Below, one piece after another: positions 34,969 through 43,429 of a DNA stretch of 64,000 nucleotides. The notes under the pieces were generated by a model. It was given only the letters and a program-made list of their open reading frames with translations. It was not told the DNA's origin and searched no databases. The stretch comes from Candidatus Obscuribacterales bacterium (lineage in GTDB: Bacteria > Cyanobacteriota > Vampirovibrionia > Obscuribacterales > Obscuribacteraceae). The number at the start of each line of letters is the position of its first letter. Within the stretch, counting starts at the first letter, position 1. The position numbers and the translations under genes were made by a program. Location of the stretch: assembly GCA_031292355.1 (NCBI GenBank), contig JARLHI010000058.1, forward strand, positions 41,252-105,251, in the 5' to 3' direction.

Positions 34969-35232
34969 ATGAGACGTATAATTCTGAGTTTAGCGGTGTT
35001 GAGTGTTCTATCAATGGGCATTGCTGGTAACGCCAAGGGAATCAGTACCTCGACAAAAAAAACTTCCCCCAATAATGGTGGTGAAGCATTAGACGGAAGC
35101 AACCCATCATCTGCGCGCTCAAAGCCTGACCCCAATAACGGCGGTAAAGCCTTAAGCGGAAGCAAATCATCGTCTGCGAACTCAAAGCCTGACCCCAATA
35201 ACGGCGGTGAGGCGTTGAAAGGAAGTAAATAA
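34969..35232 (+). CDS. Small secreted protein made of 21-residue repeats
   Basis: A signal peptide (MRRIILSLAVLSVLSMGIAG) is followed by three tandem 21-residue repeats. Each contains PNNGGxAL and is separated from the next by a Ser/Lys-rich spacer (SGSKSSSANSKPD). The mature protein is about 65 residues, unstructured and basic. Asn-Gly pairs are prone to deamidation or backbone chemistry. The function is unknown; a cell-wall-associated or adhesive peptide is possible. A ribosome site is weak (GGAGCG before the ATG). Confidence 0.6.
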   Translation: MRRIILSLAVLSVLSMGIAGNAKGISTSTKKTSPNNGGEALDGSNPSSARSKPDPNNGGKALSGSKSSSANSKPDPNNGGEALKGSK

Positions 35233-35414
35233 ATTGGCTAACGCAGCTAGTCGTCTCTCAAAAATCACACTTGGAGACTAAGCATCACCAGTGGTGCCAA
35301 TCCACACAACTAAAAATCAGGGCGTATGACTTGACCGCTGGTTGTCATTGGCGGAAACATTAAGGGTCGAACACGCGTCCACGTGCTGGTCAAAATTTAT
35401 TCGTGGAGGAAAAT

Positions 35415-35690
35415 ATGAAACTTGCAGCGAGTTGCCTGGTAGCTATGATCGCTACCATTTGTGCACAATCAGTGGCTCTAGCTGATGACTGGTACGACAG
35501 GTATGACGTCGACCACGACCATCACTGGAGTTACAACGAGTTTCGCGATGCGAATCTTTCTTATTGGAAATTACATAGAGACGAAAAGCGTCTAAAAGAC
35601 GCGGAGTTGCGTGCTGAGTTCGATCGAATGTCCGCTGGACATCCAGAATATGTTGATGTAGAAACCGTAAGGACCTATCATCACTGGTAA
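35415..35690 (+). CDS. Secreted EF-hand protein (91 aa)
   Basis: GGAGG then ATG at 35415 sets the start. The signal peptide ends near ALA (residue 23). An EF-hand loop follows directly: DVDHDHHWSYNE (Asp31, Asp33, Asp35, His37, Ser39, Glu42), with EF-type flanking helices. His at position 7 and Asp-His pairs could also bind zinc or copper. The rest is a charged helix (KRLKDAELRAEFDRMS). A single EF-hand would need to dimerise for canonical calcium binding. A terminator follows at 35734. Confidence 0.72.
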   Translation: MKLAASCLVAMIATICAQSVALADDWYDRYDVDHDHHWSYNEFRDANLSYWKLHRDEKRLKDAELRAEFDRMSAGHPEYVDVETVRTYHHW

Positions 35691-35733
35691 CAATTAGAAA
35701 GGTGCCTGAAACTCCCGCACCATAACATTTTGT

Positions 35734-35778
35734 AAGAATCGCCTTGAGCGTTGCCGCGCTTAAGGCGATTCTTCTTCT
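35734..35778 (+). terminator. Terminator-like hairpin after the EF-hand gene
   Basis: AAGAATCGCCTT (35734-35745) pairs perfectly with AAGGCGATTCTT (35762-35773). The stem extends inward as GAGCG with CGCTT (one G-T), and the loop is six bases. The tail is CTTCTAC rather than a pure T-run. Confidence 0.6.
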
Positions 35779-35869
35779 ACCACCGCTGTCGTGAATCACA
35801 TTGAGTGTCGCTTTTCTCACGACCCTGCGGTCGTCATAAGTCGGGGCTAAAAGCAATTTTCAAGCCGCA

Positions 35870-36544
35870 CTAATCGTGGCCGCGAAGATTTCGAATCGTT
35901 TTAGCCATATCTTGAATTTCTTCATCTTTCATTGAAAAGATGTGTCGAATAAATGCATTGCGGAAGCATTCTGTTGACATTGAAAAGAATCGCTCTCCTT
36001 GCGGATCTCTGCCTGGCATTGCAGCAGGTATCTCCTCTTTTGAGAATGCGCTAGCGGGCTGTGATAGAAAGTCTCCATAGTTAATACGTTGCGGTTCCCC
36101 TGAAGACGTTGGATGCATATAAGCTTCTGACACGCCAGCGAAGCGACTACCGATTTCGGCTGCCGCAGTGGTATTCACGGGTGGCTGCACTTCGTAGAAT
36201 TTGTGTTGCGCCATGAATAAAGCCCAGTCGATAACTTCACCCTGCGAAATTCCGAATTCTTCAACGAAGTGATTCAACGTCTCTTTTGAAAATGGTTGTA
36301 CCTGACAGTGAATATTCACACCACCTTTTGATGGACGACCATTCGCCGCATAACCACCCAACTTTCCTTTTGCTAAACTCTCAAGAGCATCATCTAAAAC
36401 ATCATCATATGTGGACCATGCTTCAGCCTCTGTCTCGCCTTGAGCTATTGCAATCGGAAGTAACGCCGAGCGCACTAGAAAAATCTCGTCTTCAGCTTCC
36501 CACCAGCAGATTGCCGTCTTTTTGATAACACTACGCTTAGCCAT
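35870..36544 (-). CDS. HicB-like antitoxin domain protein with long C-terminal extension
   Basis: The ATG at 36544 preceded by AGGAGA is the likely start; an earlier ATG at 36607 lacks a ribosome site. Residues 1-75 have the HicB partial RNase H-like pattern: TAICWWEAEDEIFLVRSALL, IAQGETEAEAWSTYDDVLDD. Family members are usually 80-140 residues; this one has 224, with no recognised helix-turn-helix in the extension. It follows the HicA-like gene by 89 bases on the same strand, in the usual HicA-HicB order. Confidence 0.55.
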   Translation of the reverse strand: MAKRSVIKKTAICWWEAEDEIFLVRSALLPIAIAQGETEAEAWSTYDDVLDDALESLAKGKLGGYAANGRPSKGGVNIHCQVQPFSKETLNHFVEEFGISQGEVIDWALFMAQHKFYEVQPPVNTTAAAEIGSRFAGVSEAYMHPTSSGEPQRINYGDFLSQPASAFSKEEIPAAMPGRDPQGERFFSMSTECFRNAFIRHIFSMKDEEIQDMAKTIRNLRGHD

Positions 36545-36633
36545 CTCATCTCTCCTGCTAGTCGATTGAGGAAGTATCTCAATCGAGTCCTGTTTTCTCG
36601 TTCGCATCTCCCCTTAAGTTGAGACTCAGCCGA

Positions 36634-36849
36634 TTATTTCGGGGTGAGGTTTATTTTCTTCGCTCCCTCAAGAAACTCCCTCACCGCCCATGAAAGATAG
36701 ATTTTTTCGGGATGACGCATCGACACATAAGCAACCGTCACATCTCCGTCTTTCGTTTTAACGATTTGGTGATTCTTGGAGTCTGAGATGTAGCAGCCAT
36801 AGCTTTTCACGAGTTTTTCGAATGCTCGTTGGTCCATTGCCTTAACCAT
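36634..36849 (-). CDS. HicA-like mRNA interferase toxin
   Basis: A 71-residue protein with a double-stranded-RNA-binding-like HicA pattern: FEKLVKSYGCYI, then SKNHQIVKTKDGD. The His after a short loop corresponds to the catalytic His of HicA. It ends with SWAVREFLEGAKKINL. HicA toxins cleave mRNA. GGGAGG lies 11 bases before the ATG at 36849. With the HicB-like gene downstream it forms a plausible toxin-antitoxin pair, although sequence support is moderate. Confidence 0.55.
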   Translation of the reverse strand: MVKAMDQRAFEKLVKSYGCYISDSKNHQIVKTKDGDVTVAYVSMRHPEKIYLSWAVREFLEGAKKINLTPK

Positions 36850-37231
36850 GTTGGCGCCTGCCTCCCGGTTGATACATACATTATGGCAAGTTTTCCGTAC
36901 CGGTCAATACTGCAAACTATGCTTTTCTGTATTTTCTGCAAGGAGCATATGATTAAGTTCAAGAGTGGCACTATTCAATTTTCTGGACCTAAGAGATCGG
37001 CGTGTAAGACTATCAAAACCGTGCCAACTGACTGCACCTGATCCAAGTCTGACGCTTGTCAGAAATTTACTCCTTTTACATGGGCGGTTGACCGTCCAAC
37101 AATTCGGTCATTGATCGCCACCTTTGACTTTCATAATTTGAAGAGTTGCTCGCGTCCAAATTTGACTTTGCTTAAAAAAAGCATCACTACATTTTTGCGA
37201 GCGGTTAGAAGTAGAGTTATTTTTCTATCCC

Positions 37232-37399
37232 GAAAAACGTTTAATAAAAGTGTCCTCGCAAACGCACTAAAAACGAAACGTTACCACGTTCGCGCCGAGT
37301 AACGCACTCGCCGACCCCGAACTGGTGACGGTTTCAATTTGTCAGAAAAAAGTCCTTTATGAGACGAGTTTAGCGCTACTTCTCATGTGTTCTTTTTTT
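37232..37399 (+). repeat. Dispersed intergenic repeat, family B, copy 2
   Basis: It is nearly identical to 8110-8276 (GTTTAATAAAAGTGTCCTCG, ACTGGTGACGGTTTCAA, GTCCTTTATGAGACGAGTTT, T-run). The inner hairpin is weaker here (GTTAC with GTAAC). It lies in the gene-free stretch 36850-37511 and is followed at 37413 by a fragment of a TPR-like gene. Confidence 0.75.
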
Positions 37400-37412
37400 G
37401 AGCAACACTCGG

Positions 37413-37455
37413 TCTATTCGATGAGGGTGAAAGAGATTCGATAGTCGAGCTGATT
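37413..37455 (+). pseudogene. Fragment identical to part of the TPR-like gene at 55562
   Basis: CTATTCGATGAGGGTGAAAG and the following bases to CGAGCTGATT are the same as 56397-56439 inside the TPR-like gene, where they encode FDEGERDSIVELI. The flanks do not match. This is a recently copied or left-behind gene fragment. Confidence 0.7.
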
Positions 37456-37511
37456 CTGTTGACTTCCATTCATCTATAATTCTAATTGGTATTTAAAAAG
37501 GGAACAAAACT

Positions 37512-37973
37512 ATGCGCGTGACGCTTTTATCTCTTACGACTGTGTCGGCATTGATTTGCTGCGGTGTTGAGTCTGCTCCTGCCCAGACGAGCATGGATAG
37601 GTATGGCATACCACAAATCGGCACCGATGGTGGTGCAAATCAAGGACGCCCCGACAAAGAAAAATACCCAGTCGACGACCCAATGGTGAATTCGGCAACG
37701 CCGCCTCCTACAGGCACAAAACTAATTACAAAAGTGGGCTGGTGCGAAGTGCAGGTATTCGGTCACACATTTACTGATGCCGGACTAACTGCAGCCTCTC
37801 TGCCAGCCACTCATATGCACCTGAGCGATAGGCTTCAGCAATTAAACCAAAAACTTAAATTCAGTCCAACAAAGAAAGGCCTGGGGCTTATGGATAATAT
37901 CGACGAACTCGTGACATTCATCAGCAAGCGACCACCATCCGAAGCGGCTGCCTCAAAAAAGCCTGCAGAATAA
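37512..37973 (+). CDS. Hypothetical secreted protein (153 aa)
   Basis: GGGAA lies about eight bases before the ATG at 37512. Signal peptide: MRVTLLSLTTVSALICCGVESAPA. The mature protein starts Gly/Asp/Pro-rich and then shows a compact domain (KVGWCEVQVFGHTFTDAGL, LSDRLQQLNQKLKF). No family was recognised. A promoter-like AATT-rich region precedes it (37465-37500). Confidence 0.65.
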   Translation: MRVTLLSLTTVSALICCGVESAPAQTSMDRYGIPQIGTDGGANQGRPDKEKYPVDDPMVNSATPPPTGTKLITKVGWCEVQVFGHTFTDAGLTAASLPATHMHLSDRLQQLNQKLKFSPTKKGLGLMDNIDELVTFISKRPPSEAAASKKPAE

Positions 37974-38104
37974 CCAACCAACTTATTTTTTTTCGCGATA
38001 TCTATTCAATGCTTTGCTAGTACAAATGCACTCAAAATCGAAAGCGTAGTCAGACGATTGTCTTAGATTTCACTGTCTGAGCCCTATTTTCGTATTTTCC
38101 CCAA

Positions 38105-39259
38105 TTGCATCGCTGGGATTTGCCCTTTGAAATAGCAACCATCTTCGCTAACAGCTCTCCGACGCAGGTATTTACCGTGCGCGACGCAACTTCGATCGAA
38201 CATCTGCAACTTTCCGGTGAACTCTTAAACGAGCTTGAATCACACAAGGCTCAATTAGCCGCCGCTGCAGCTGGCGTTCTGTTGCTTGCTGCAACCCGGG
38301 GCAAAGTCAACCCAGAAAAAATCGTAGACTATGCACAAGATGGTTTGAGATTATTAGGCGTTGGTTCCGACTCAGAATGGACTCGCGGTCTTCGTTCTCT
38401 AAAAGAACTTGCTGATGGCCGCACCGACGCTGCCTTGCTCCGAAAAGCGCGATGGGTGATGCCCGACCAAATCGATCACGTCAAAGCAATGTTGGGAAAA
38501 CCAACTGCCGCCAAAGTGATTGATGTCGGATGGCAGCAGGCTATTGCTGTTAAGCATGGTGAGCGCGGCACCTCTTTGTTGCTGAAAGAAGACGGCGGTA
38601 TGAGAGTCGTGACCGCAGCTTCCGACGGAAGTTTTTCAACGATGACTCCTGCCAAATCGTTGTTCGCATCAGATAGTGAGGGGGCTCGTTTTAAGCTTCC
38701 TCATCTTGAACTGACAAGCAAAGCCGACTCACTTTCCGTGAAAACTGAAAATGGCAGCAAAGCCGAATTGAGTCTCAATTCAGGACTTGATTCAGGATTA
38801 GATTCAGGAAACGTATGGCATGGACGCTTCAACGGCGAGCAAATCGCCAGCACTGGAAAAACTCGTAGATTCGACATGGACACTAGCACTTCTCTGCGCA
38901 GTTACCAGAGCAAATTCGCCGAAACGCAAAATAGCGCAGGACAAAATTTTCTTGTGGAATCAAAAGACAGAATTGGCACTTCCTGGATCAACACGAAGGG
39001 CGCAGACGGTTATTCAGTGCGTCATCATGATGAAGGAGCCGGTTTCACCTTCAGCCAATTGCCATCGGGCGCCAGACATCTGGCGATTGGACCTCGCCCA
39101 AATCCATTAGTATCATTTAGAGTCGACGTCCCCGAAGGCGCAAACATAATTCCTGTCAAACCAGAACAAGCTTCAAATCAACTCTACGTCAGACTTCCAT
39201 TCCGAGGCTACTCGGATTTCAATAGCTACGAATCCGTAGACAAATTATTGAAAAGATAG
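38105..39259 (+). CDS. Hypothetical protein with Ala-rich hydrophobic segment (384 aa)
   Basis: The frame starts at a TTG without a ribosome site, so the start is uncertain. Residues about 48-65 are hydrophobic and Ala-rich (AQLAAAAAGVLLLAATRGK). The C-terminal two thirds are Ser/Thr/Gly/Lys-rich with beta-like strands and a SGLDSGLDSGN mini-repeat. The overall style resembles the linker and carrier parts of the toxin-like proteins nearby, but no catalytic motif was found. No immunity-sized gene follows. Confidence 0.55.
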   Translation: MHRWDLPFEIATIFANSSPTQVFTVRDATSIEHLQLSGELLNELESHKAQLAAAAAGVLLLAATRGKVNPEKIVDYAQDGLRLLGVGSDSEWTRGLRSLKELADGRTDAALLRKARWVMPDQIDHVKAMLGKPTAAKVIDVGWQQAIAVKHGERGTSLLLKEDGGMRVVTAASDGSFSTMTPAKSLFASDSEGARFKLPHLELTSKADSLSVKTENGSKAELSLNSGLDSGLDSGNVWHGRFNGEQIASTGKTRRFDMDTSTSLRSYQSKFAETQNSAGQNFLVESKDRIGTSWINTKGADGYSVRHHDEGAGFTFSQLPSGARHLAIGPRPNPLVSFRVDVPEGANIIPVKPEQASNQLYVRLPFRGYSDFNSYESVDKLLKR

Positions 39260-39462
39260 ACGTGCTCCGTAATCCCAGTCCTGCCACTAATGGCATTCTG
39301 AAGTTAGTTGATGTGTGTAACTTCAATTCATTGCAGACTGCGAATTGTTTTAGGGGTTTTTGGTGAAAAGGTCTTTTGATAAAGCTAAAGACACCGACAA
39401 AACGACGATTCTTCTTTTACCGCATGAAGTGTATGCAGGTGACTCTTGAAGTGAGCGCTGGC

Positions 39463-39846
39463 TTACCTATTTCGTATTTTCGCAGGGACCCGAAAAATTT
39501 CTGCCTCCGGCCACCACCTTTCATCGCGCACAATGGTCCTTTGATTCCAGCCGCCTACGATCAAAATATCTCGATCACCAATAACTTCTGCGATTACACC
39601 CTTCCTCGGCACCAAGATTCGACCAATCCGCTTGGTCACCCCCGTTCGCAAGTCCAACTCCTCGACAGTATTTGTTAGATTGTCGGTTCCGTCGTCGGCA
39701 TATTCTTTTGTAGTTTCGCCACCAATGAATATCACGCGGCCATCTTTGAGTTGTACAACTGCGTCATCAATTCGAGGGACCTGCAGTCCATCTAATCGAA
39801 TGAGTGTCTTGTCTTTAGGATCGATAATCGCGCGTTGGAAAGGCAA
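39463..39846 (-). pseudogene. Kelch-repeat protein remnant
   Basis: The frame carries kelch blade motifs: RIDDAVVQLKDGRVIFIGG, then TVEELDLRTG, then ILIVGGWNQ. Kelch propellers need several such blades and usually more than 250 residues; this piece has about two. The only in-frame start is a TTG with no ribosome site. Most likely the remainder of a decayed gene. Confidence 0.55.
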
Positions 39847-39926
39847 ATTGGCATTTCTGGACTTGTGAGCATATCCTTTAAGAGATTAGCTCGTGGTGCT
39901 GTTCTTGCCATACGCCTGTAATGAAG

Positions 39927-40883
39927 TCATCGATTCTCATGAACGTTGTAGTCGAAGGTAAATCGAATCGGAATTCTCGATGGCATCCCGTCGGGAGCGC
40001 CTGAAAATGGCGACGCATTTTTTATGGCGCTCATTGCGGCGCGATCTACTTCAGAGTCGCCGCTAGATGGACTTAGTTCGCATGAAAGCACCTGTCCTTC
40101 CCGATTAACTTGAAACAATGCAACTGCGTGGACAGATTTGGACCTCTTTGGAGGAAACCAGGCTCGCTTAATACGTTCTTGCACACGACCGATGTAAGCG
40201 TCGCAATCAACGTCAGCCACGCCAACAGAGAAATCTTTTAGTTGAGGTGAGATGGTCACATTCAAAGATAGCTCTCTGGGCGGATGCTCAGGAAATTTGA
40301 GTGTTTTCATCTGAGCCAGCACTTGCTGACAAATCGATCCAAATTCTTCCTGGTCAGTGTCCAGTTCCACTCTACTGATGCTGCCCGTGGTGCCCGCGAA
40401 GACTTTCAAATGTACGTCTTTGCGCATACCGGGTACAACCTTCCAGCTGCGTTGCAGATGATTGCAAATCAGATCACAGTAAGCGTTTAATGTTCCAGGA
40501 GAGGCGGAAGATGAAAAAGAGGCGGTGTTGGTGGTTCCAACTGTGGACGCGGAGATTCTTGTGCCACCACTTACAGCAGTTACTTTAGTTGTTAATTGGT
40601 GCTCTAACGCGCTATGCAATGCTTTTGTTCGCGTCTCAATTTGCTCTGGTGAGCCGCCTGATTTTGCCAGCGCGTCGATTTCAGCAAACGCTTTAGAGTA
40701 AGGGCTAATACCTATTCCGCGCTTTTCAGCTTGAATAATTTCTTGCAGCAAGGCTTTGCGAGCAGTGAAACTTGGGCCCTCTGACACAGATTCAACTGTG
40801 AGCTTCTCGGTTGCAGCAGCCGCACACGTCGTGAAAGAAATAATCATTATCGCGCACTTGGTGATGGAGACGCCTTTTATCAT
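39927..40883 (-). CDS. Exported protein with two tandem TonB C-terminal-like domains
   Basis: The signal peptide covers residues 1-22 (KCAIMIISFTTCAAAA). Residues about 130-215 contain a first, degenerate TonB-like unit (CNHLQRSWKVVPGM, VELDTDQEEFGS, LKFPEHPPRELSLNVTI). Residues 225-318 contain a typical one (YIGRVQERIKRAWFPP, ALFQVNREGQVLSCEL, DRAAMSAIKNASPF, PIRFTFDYNV). TonB normally carries one such domain and an N-terminal membrane anchor. A periplasmic protein with two may be a TonB-related scaffold. No TonB box protein is nearby. Confidence 0.75.
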   Translation of the reverse strand: MIKGVSITKCAIMIISFTTCAAAATEKLTVESVSEGPSFTARKALLQEIIQAEKRGIGISPYSKAFAEIDALAKSGGSPEQIETRTKALHSALEHQLTTKVTAVSGGTRISASTVGTTNTASFSSSASPGTLNAYCDLICNHLQRSWKVVPGMRKDVHLKVFAGTTGSISRVELDTDQEEFGSICQQVLAQMKTLKFPEHPPRELSLNVTISPQLKDFSVGVADVDCDAYIGRVQERIKRAWFPPKRSKSVHAVALFQVNREGQVLSCELSPSSGDSEVDRAAMSAIKNASPFSGAPDGMPSRIPIRFTFDYNVHENR

Positions 40884-40991
40884 TTCTCTCGTATTAAAAA
40901 ATCCTATTCTAACTACATTCAGCTCTCGACGAAAGATACACCTAAATTTGGCTTGCTAAGACCACTGATGCTCCGTTTGGCTTATACGAAC

Positions 40992-42005
40992 CTATCCCAT
41001 GCCGCAGAATGCTTCCACTATGTTTACGATCTTAGGCTGCCACCAGATTTCAGATCCGCATGTTCCTGATCGAGGATACAGAAGTCCATCATCCTTAAAC
41101 CCAACTAGCTCAAATAGAGTCTGTTTCTCTTTTTCCGCTAGTTCAGCTTTTCCAAGTCCTCGGTACCAAATCACCATGTCGCGGTGCGCTCTTCTTCTAA
41201 CGTCGCTTCCAGCACTAAGTAGATCCGCCATCGCCAAACCCTTAAGCCGTAATTTCTCAGCACTCTTGAACGATTGCTGAGTCACCGGACCATTAAAATC
41301 TTCATGCACGGGGTCATACTTTTGACCAATTCTCGCGTGCACCACTCTCTCTTGAAGGTCACCAACTGCAAATGGAAGAATACTGTATGCCCTCGAATTC
41401 AAAACAAAAACTGCAGCTCGAATTTGATCTTCGTCAGCCCTTGGACGATCATGGCACGCGACTATATTTTCATCTATTATTTTTTTACACTGCTCATAGC
41501 GCGTAGAATCACCTGCCTCTTTGAAGAGCATTGAGGCGATGAAATACAACTTCAGCCTGCGAGCAGGCTCTGGGATAATTTCAATTTGTTTAATTGCTTG
41601 TATGAGAGTATCGTCAGCCAAAGTCTGATTGATACTTTGCTGGTGCTTACTTGCTTCAATTCCACTTTGCCGCAGTGCGATACCATTAGACAACCAGGCG
41701 ATCACATTTGATCTCCCTGAGTCCGACGGCGTCCATCCTTTCATGGGTTTATAAGAATCGCCGATCACGCATCTTTCAGCGAATCTAGAGTCGTTGTTGA
41801 CTAAGTAGGAATTGGCTAGGCTTAACAGTTGATAGGCTTTAGTGAACGGAATATCGTCCTTGTATTTCACAATCTGCTGTGTTGCTGAAATCGCTTGCAC
41901 TTCACTATCTGCGGCGACCACTTTATTGAGGGAAAGCACAGACACCGCGAACGCAGTTGCGACTAAAGCTTTCGACCGTCCATTTGACTTTGCTAGAGCA
42001 GGCAC
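40992..42005 (-). CDS. Secreted protein with LYPxxGxCGSxxWW...CGMG C-terminus, paralog of 27705-28757
   Basis: The GTG at 42005 follows AAGGA at nine bases. Signal peptide: KALVATAFAVSVLSLNKVVA. The body is helical, with a TPR-like start (AYQLLSLANSYLVNNDSRFA). The end reads ELAEKEKQTLFELVGFKDD, LYPRSGTCGSEIWW, and closes with FCGMG, the same as the paralog 13 kb away. The function is unknown. The conserved last four residues suggest a terminal recognition or modification signal. Confidence 0.75.
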   Translation of the reverse strand: MPALAKSNGRSKALVATAFAVSVLSLNKVVAADSEVQAISATQQIVKYKDDIPFTKAYQLLSLANSYLVNNDSRFAERCVIGDSYKPMKGWTPSDSGRSNVIAWLSNGIALRQSGIEASKHQQSINQTLADDTLIQAIKQIEIIPEPARRLKLYFIASMLFKEAGDSTRYEQCKKIIDENIVACHDRPRADEDQIRAAVFVLNSRAYSILPFAVGDLQERVVHARIGQKYDPVHEDFNGPVTQQSFKSAEKLRLKGLAMADLLSAGSDVRRRAHRDMVIWYRGLGKAELAEKEKQTLFELVGFKDDGLLYPRSGTCGSEIWWQPKIVNIVEAFCGMG

Positions 42006-42052
42006 TTCGCGATTCCTTCTGATTTCTAAAAGATATCACTCTGGTGGATAGT

Positions 42053-43423
42053 TCACAACATTTTTGTCGCACGCTCAAACTCGGCACTTACGCCAGGTTT
42101 GGCATCTGCTAAAGAAGTCCTTTGCAATGCATGTAGCGGACGAGCTCTGCGCAGTTTAAAAGCCAAAGTGACAATACCCGCAACCAGCACCGCATCCAGT
42201 GCTGGGATTGTCGTTAAATGCATGCAGCCAAGCCCAAGCGACTCGCGAGGTGTTGCCGCAAAGCCGAAGGCAGCGCCACAAGCCCATGCGATCAGCGCTT
42301 CGACACGCAGCTCAGGCACAGGAGCCAGAATTTCAGGATTATCTTGGTCGCGTGGATCTCGTGCGTTTATGATAAAAACGCCGGCCGCTGGTGCGATAAA
42401 ACTGCCAAGAAGCACTAGGAATGTCACCATGTGCTCACCCAGTTTGAACTCGGCAAGTAAGATGCCAAACAAACCAGCAGCAATGGCTAATTTGGATCGA
42501 TTGAGCTTTGGAATCACGGCTGCCAAACCAAGCGACGAAGAATAGAGATTGCAATCATTGGCAGCCCAGGTAGCGAGCATCATCAAAATTAATAAGAGCC
42601 AGTCAAAGCCTGGCGGCACGATGTGGTCCATAACATTAAGAGTGTTGAATCCAATCGCCATGATGCCGCATAAAATCATGAAAATCGGATAGTTAACGCT
42701 GTAGTGCCCTAGCGCATAAATAATTGCGTGCTTTTCGTTGCGGGCAAATCTGGCAAAATCTGGGTTCATCGTCGCTCCGACAATCCATCCACCAACGATG
42801 GTGGCAACAGCTGCGCCAAAGCCGAGCGCGCTCTCAGACGGCGGACGGTAATGCTCAACGACAGCGATGCCGCCGCCACTTACTAGCGTCGTCAAACCAT
42901 AGCAAACAGCGACAGCCAAAATCGGCGCCGCTAAATAAGCCAGTTTACCGATAGCTTTGATACCAAGGGCGGCGGTAATAATCATCGCAACGCCCGAGCA
43001 GAAAACCATAAGTTCTCGAGGTGCATTGACGCCGCTGATTTTAGCAACGAGACCACATGCGGCGTGTACAAACATTTCTAATTGCACCGCCCACCATCCG
43101 ATGATGCCTAAAGCCAGAATCAGTCCAATGCAGACCGCCCCGCGCGAGCCAAATGTGGCGCGGGCAATCATCGCTGTCGAACATCTTGTGCGTGCTCCCA
43201 ATCTCGCGGTAAACGCGCCCAGTAAGCCAAGAATCGCACCACCAATAAGCGTAGCCAAAATCAGGTCATGCAAATTGAGGCCGAGGGCATACTGACCGCC
43301 AATGACGAACATCGGGATGCTGATTAAGACGCCCAGCTCAATTACAAGCAAATTCCACCAGGGACGGAGCTTACCCGCCGGTACAGGAGTTCGGGAATAA
43401 TCGTCGTTGGATAATGCGCTCAT
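42053..43423 (-). CDS. NCS1-family nucleobase permease (cytosine/purine permease, CodB-like)
   Basis: A 456-residue membrane protein with about 12 hydrophobic segments. The N-terminal part, PWWNLLVIELGVLISIPMFV then LLGAFTARLGARTRCSTAMI, is characteristic of NCS1 permeases, as is the fragment FGSRGAVCIG. These proteins import cytosine, purines or related bases with Na+ or H+. The gene follows the YhhQ-type transporter gene by six bases and is surely co-transcribed with it. That makes a queuine- or deazapurine-related substrate possible. Confidence 0.85.
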   Translation of the reverse strand: MSALSNDDYSRTPVPAGKLRPWWNLLVIELGVLISIPMFVIGGQYALGLNLHDLILATLIGGAILGLLGAFTARLGARTRCSTAMIARATFGSRGAVCIGLILALGIIGWWAVQLEMFVHAACGLVAKISGVNAPRELMVFCSGVAMIITAALGIKAIGKLAYLAAPILAVAVCYGLTTLVSGGGIAVVEHYRPPSESALGFGAAVATIVGGWIVGATMNPDFARFARNEKHAIIYALGHYSVNYPIFMILCGIMAIGFNTLNVMDHIVPPGFDWLLLILMMLATWAANDCNLYSSSLGLAAVIPKLNRSKLAIAAGLFGILLAEFKLGEHMVTFLVLLGSFIAPAAGVFIINARDPRDQDNPEILAPVPELRVEALIAWACGAAFGFAATPRESLGLGCMHLTTIPALDAVLVAGIVTLAFKLRRARPLHALQRTSLADAKPGVSAEFERATKML

Positions 43424-43429
43424 GGTCCC

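Noticed and set aside
36829..37041. Plus-strand ORF of 70 codons
   Set aside because: It overlaps the HicA-like start, has no ribosome site, and its composition is Cys/Lys-rich without any pattern.
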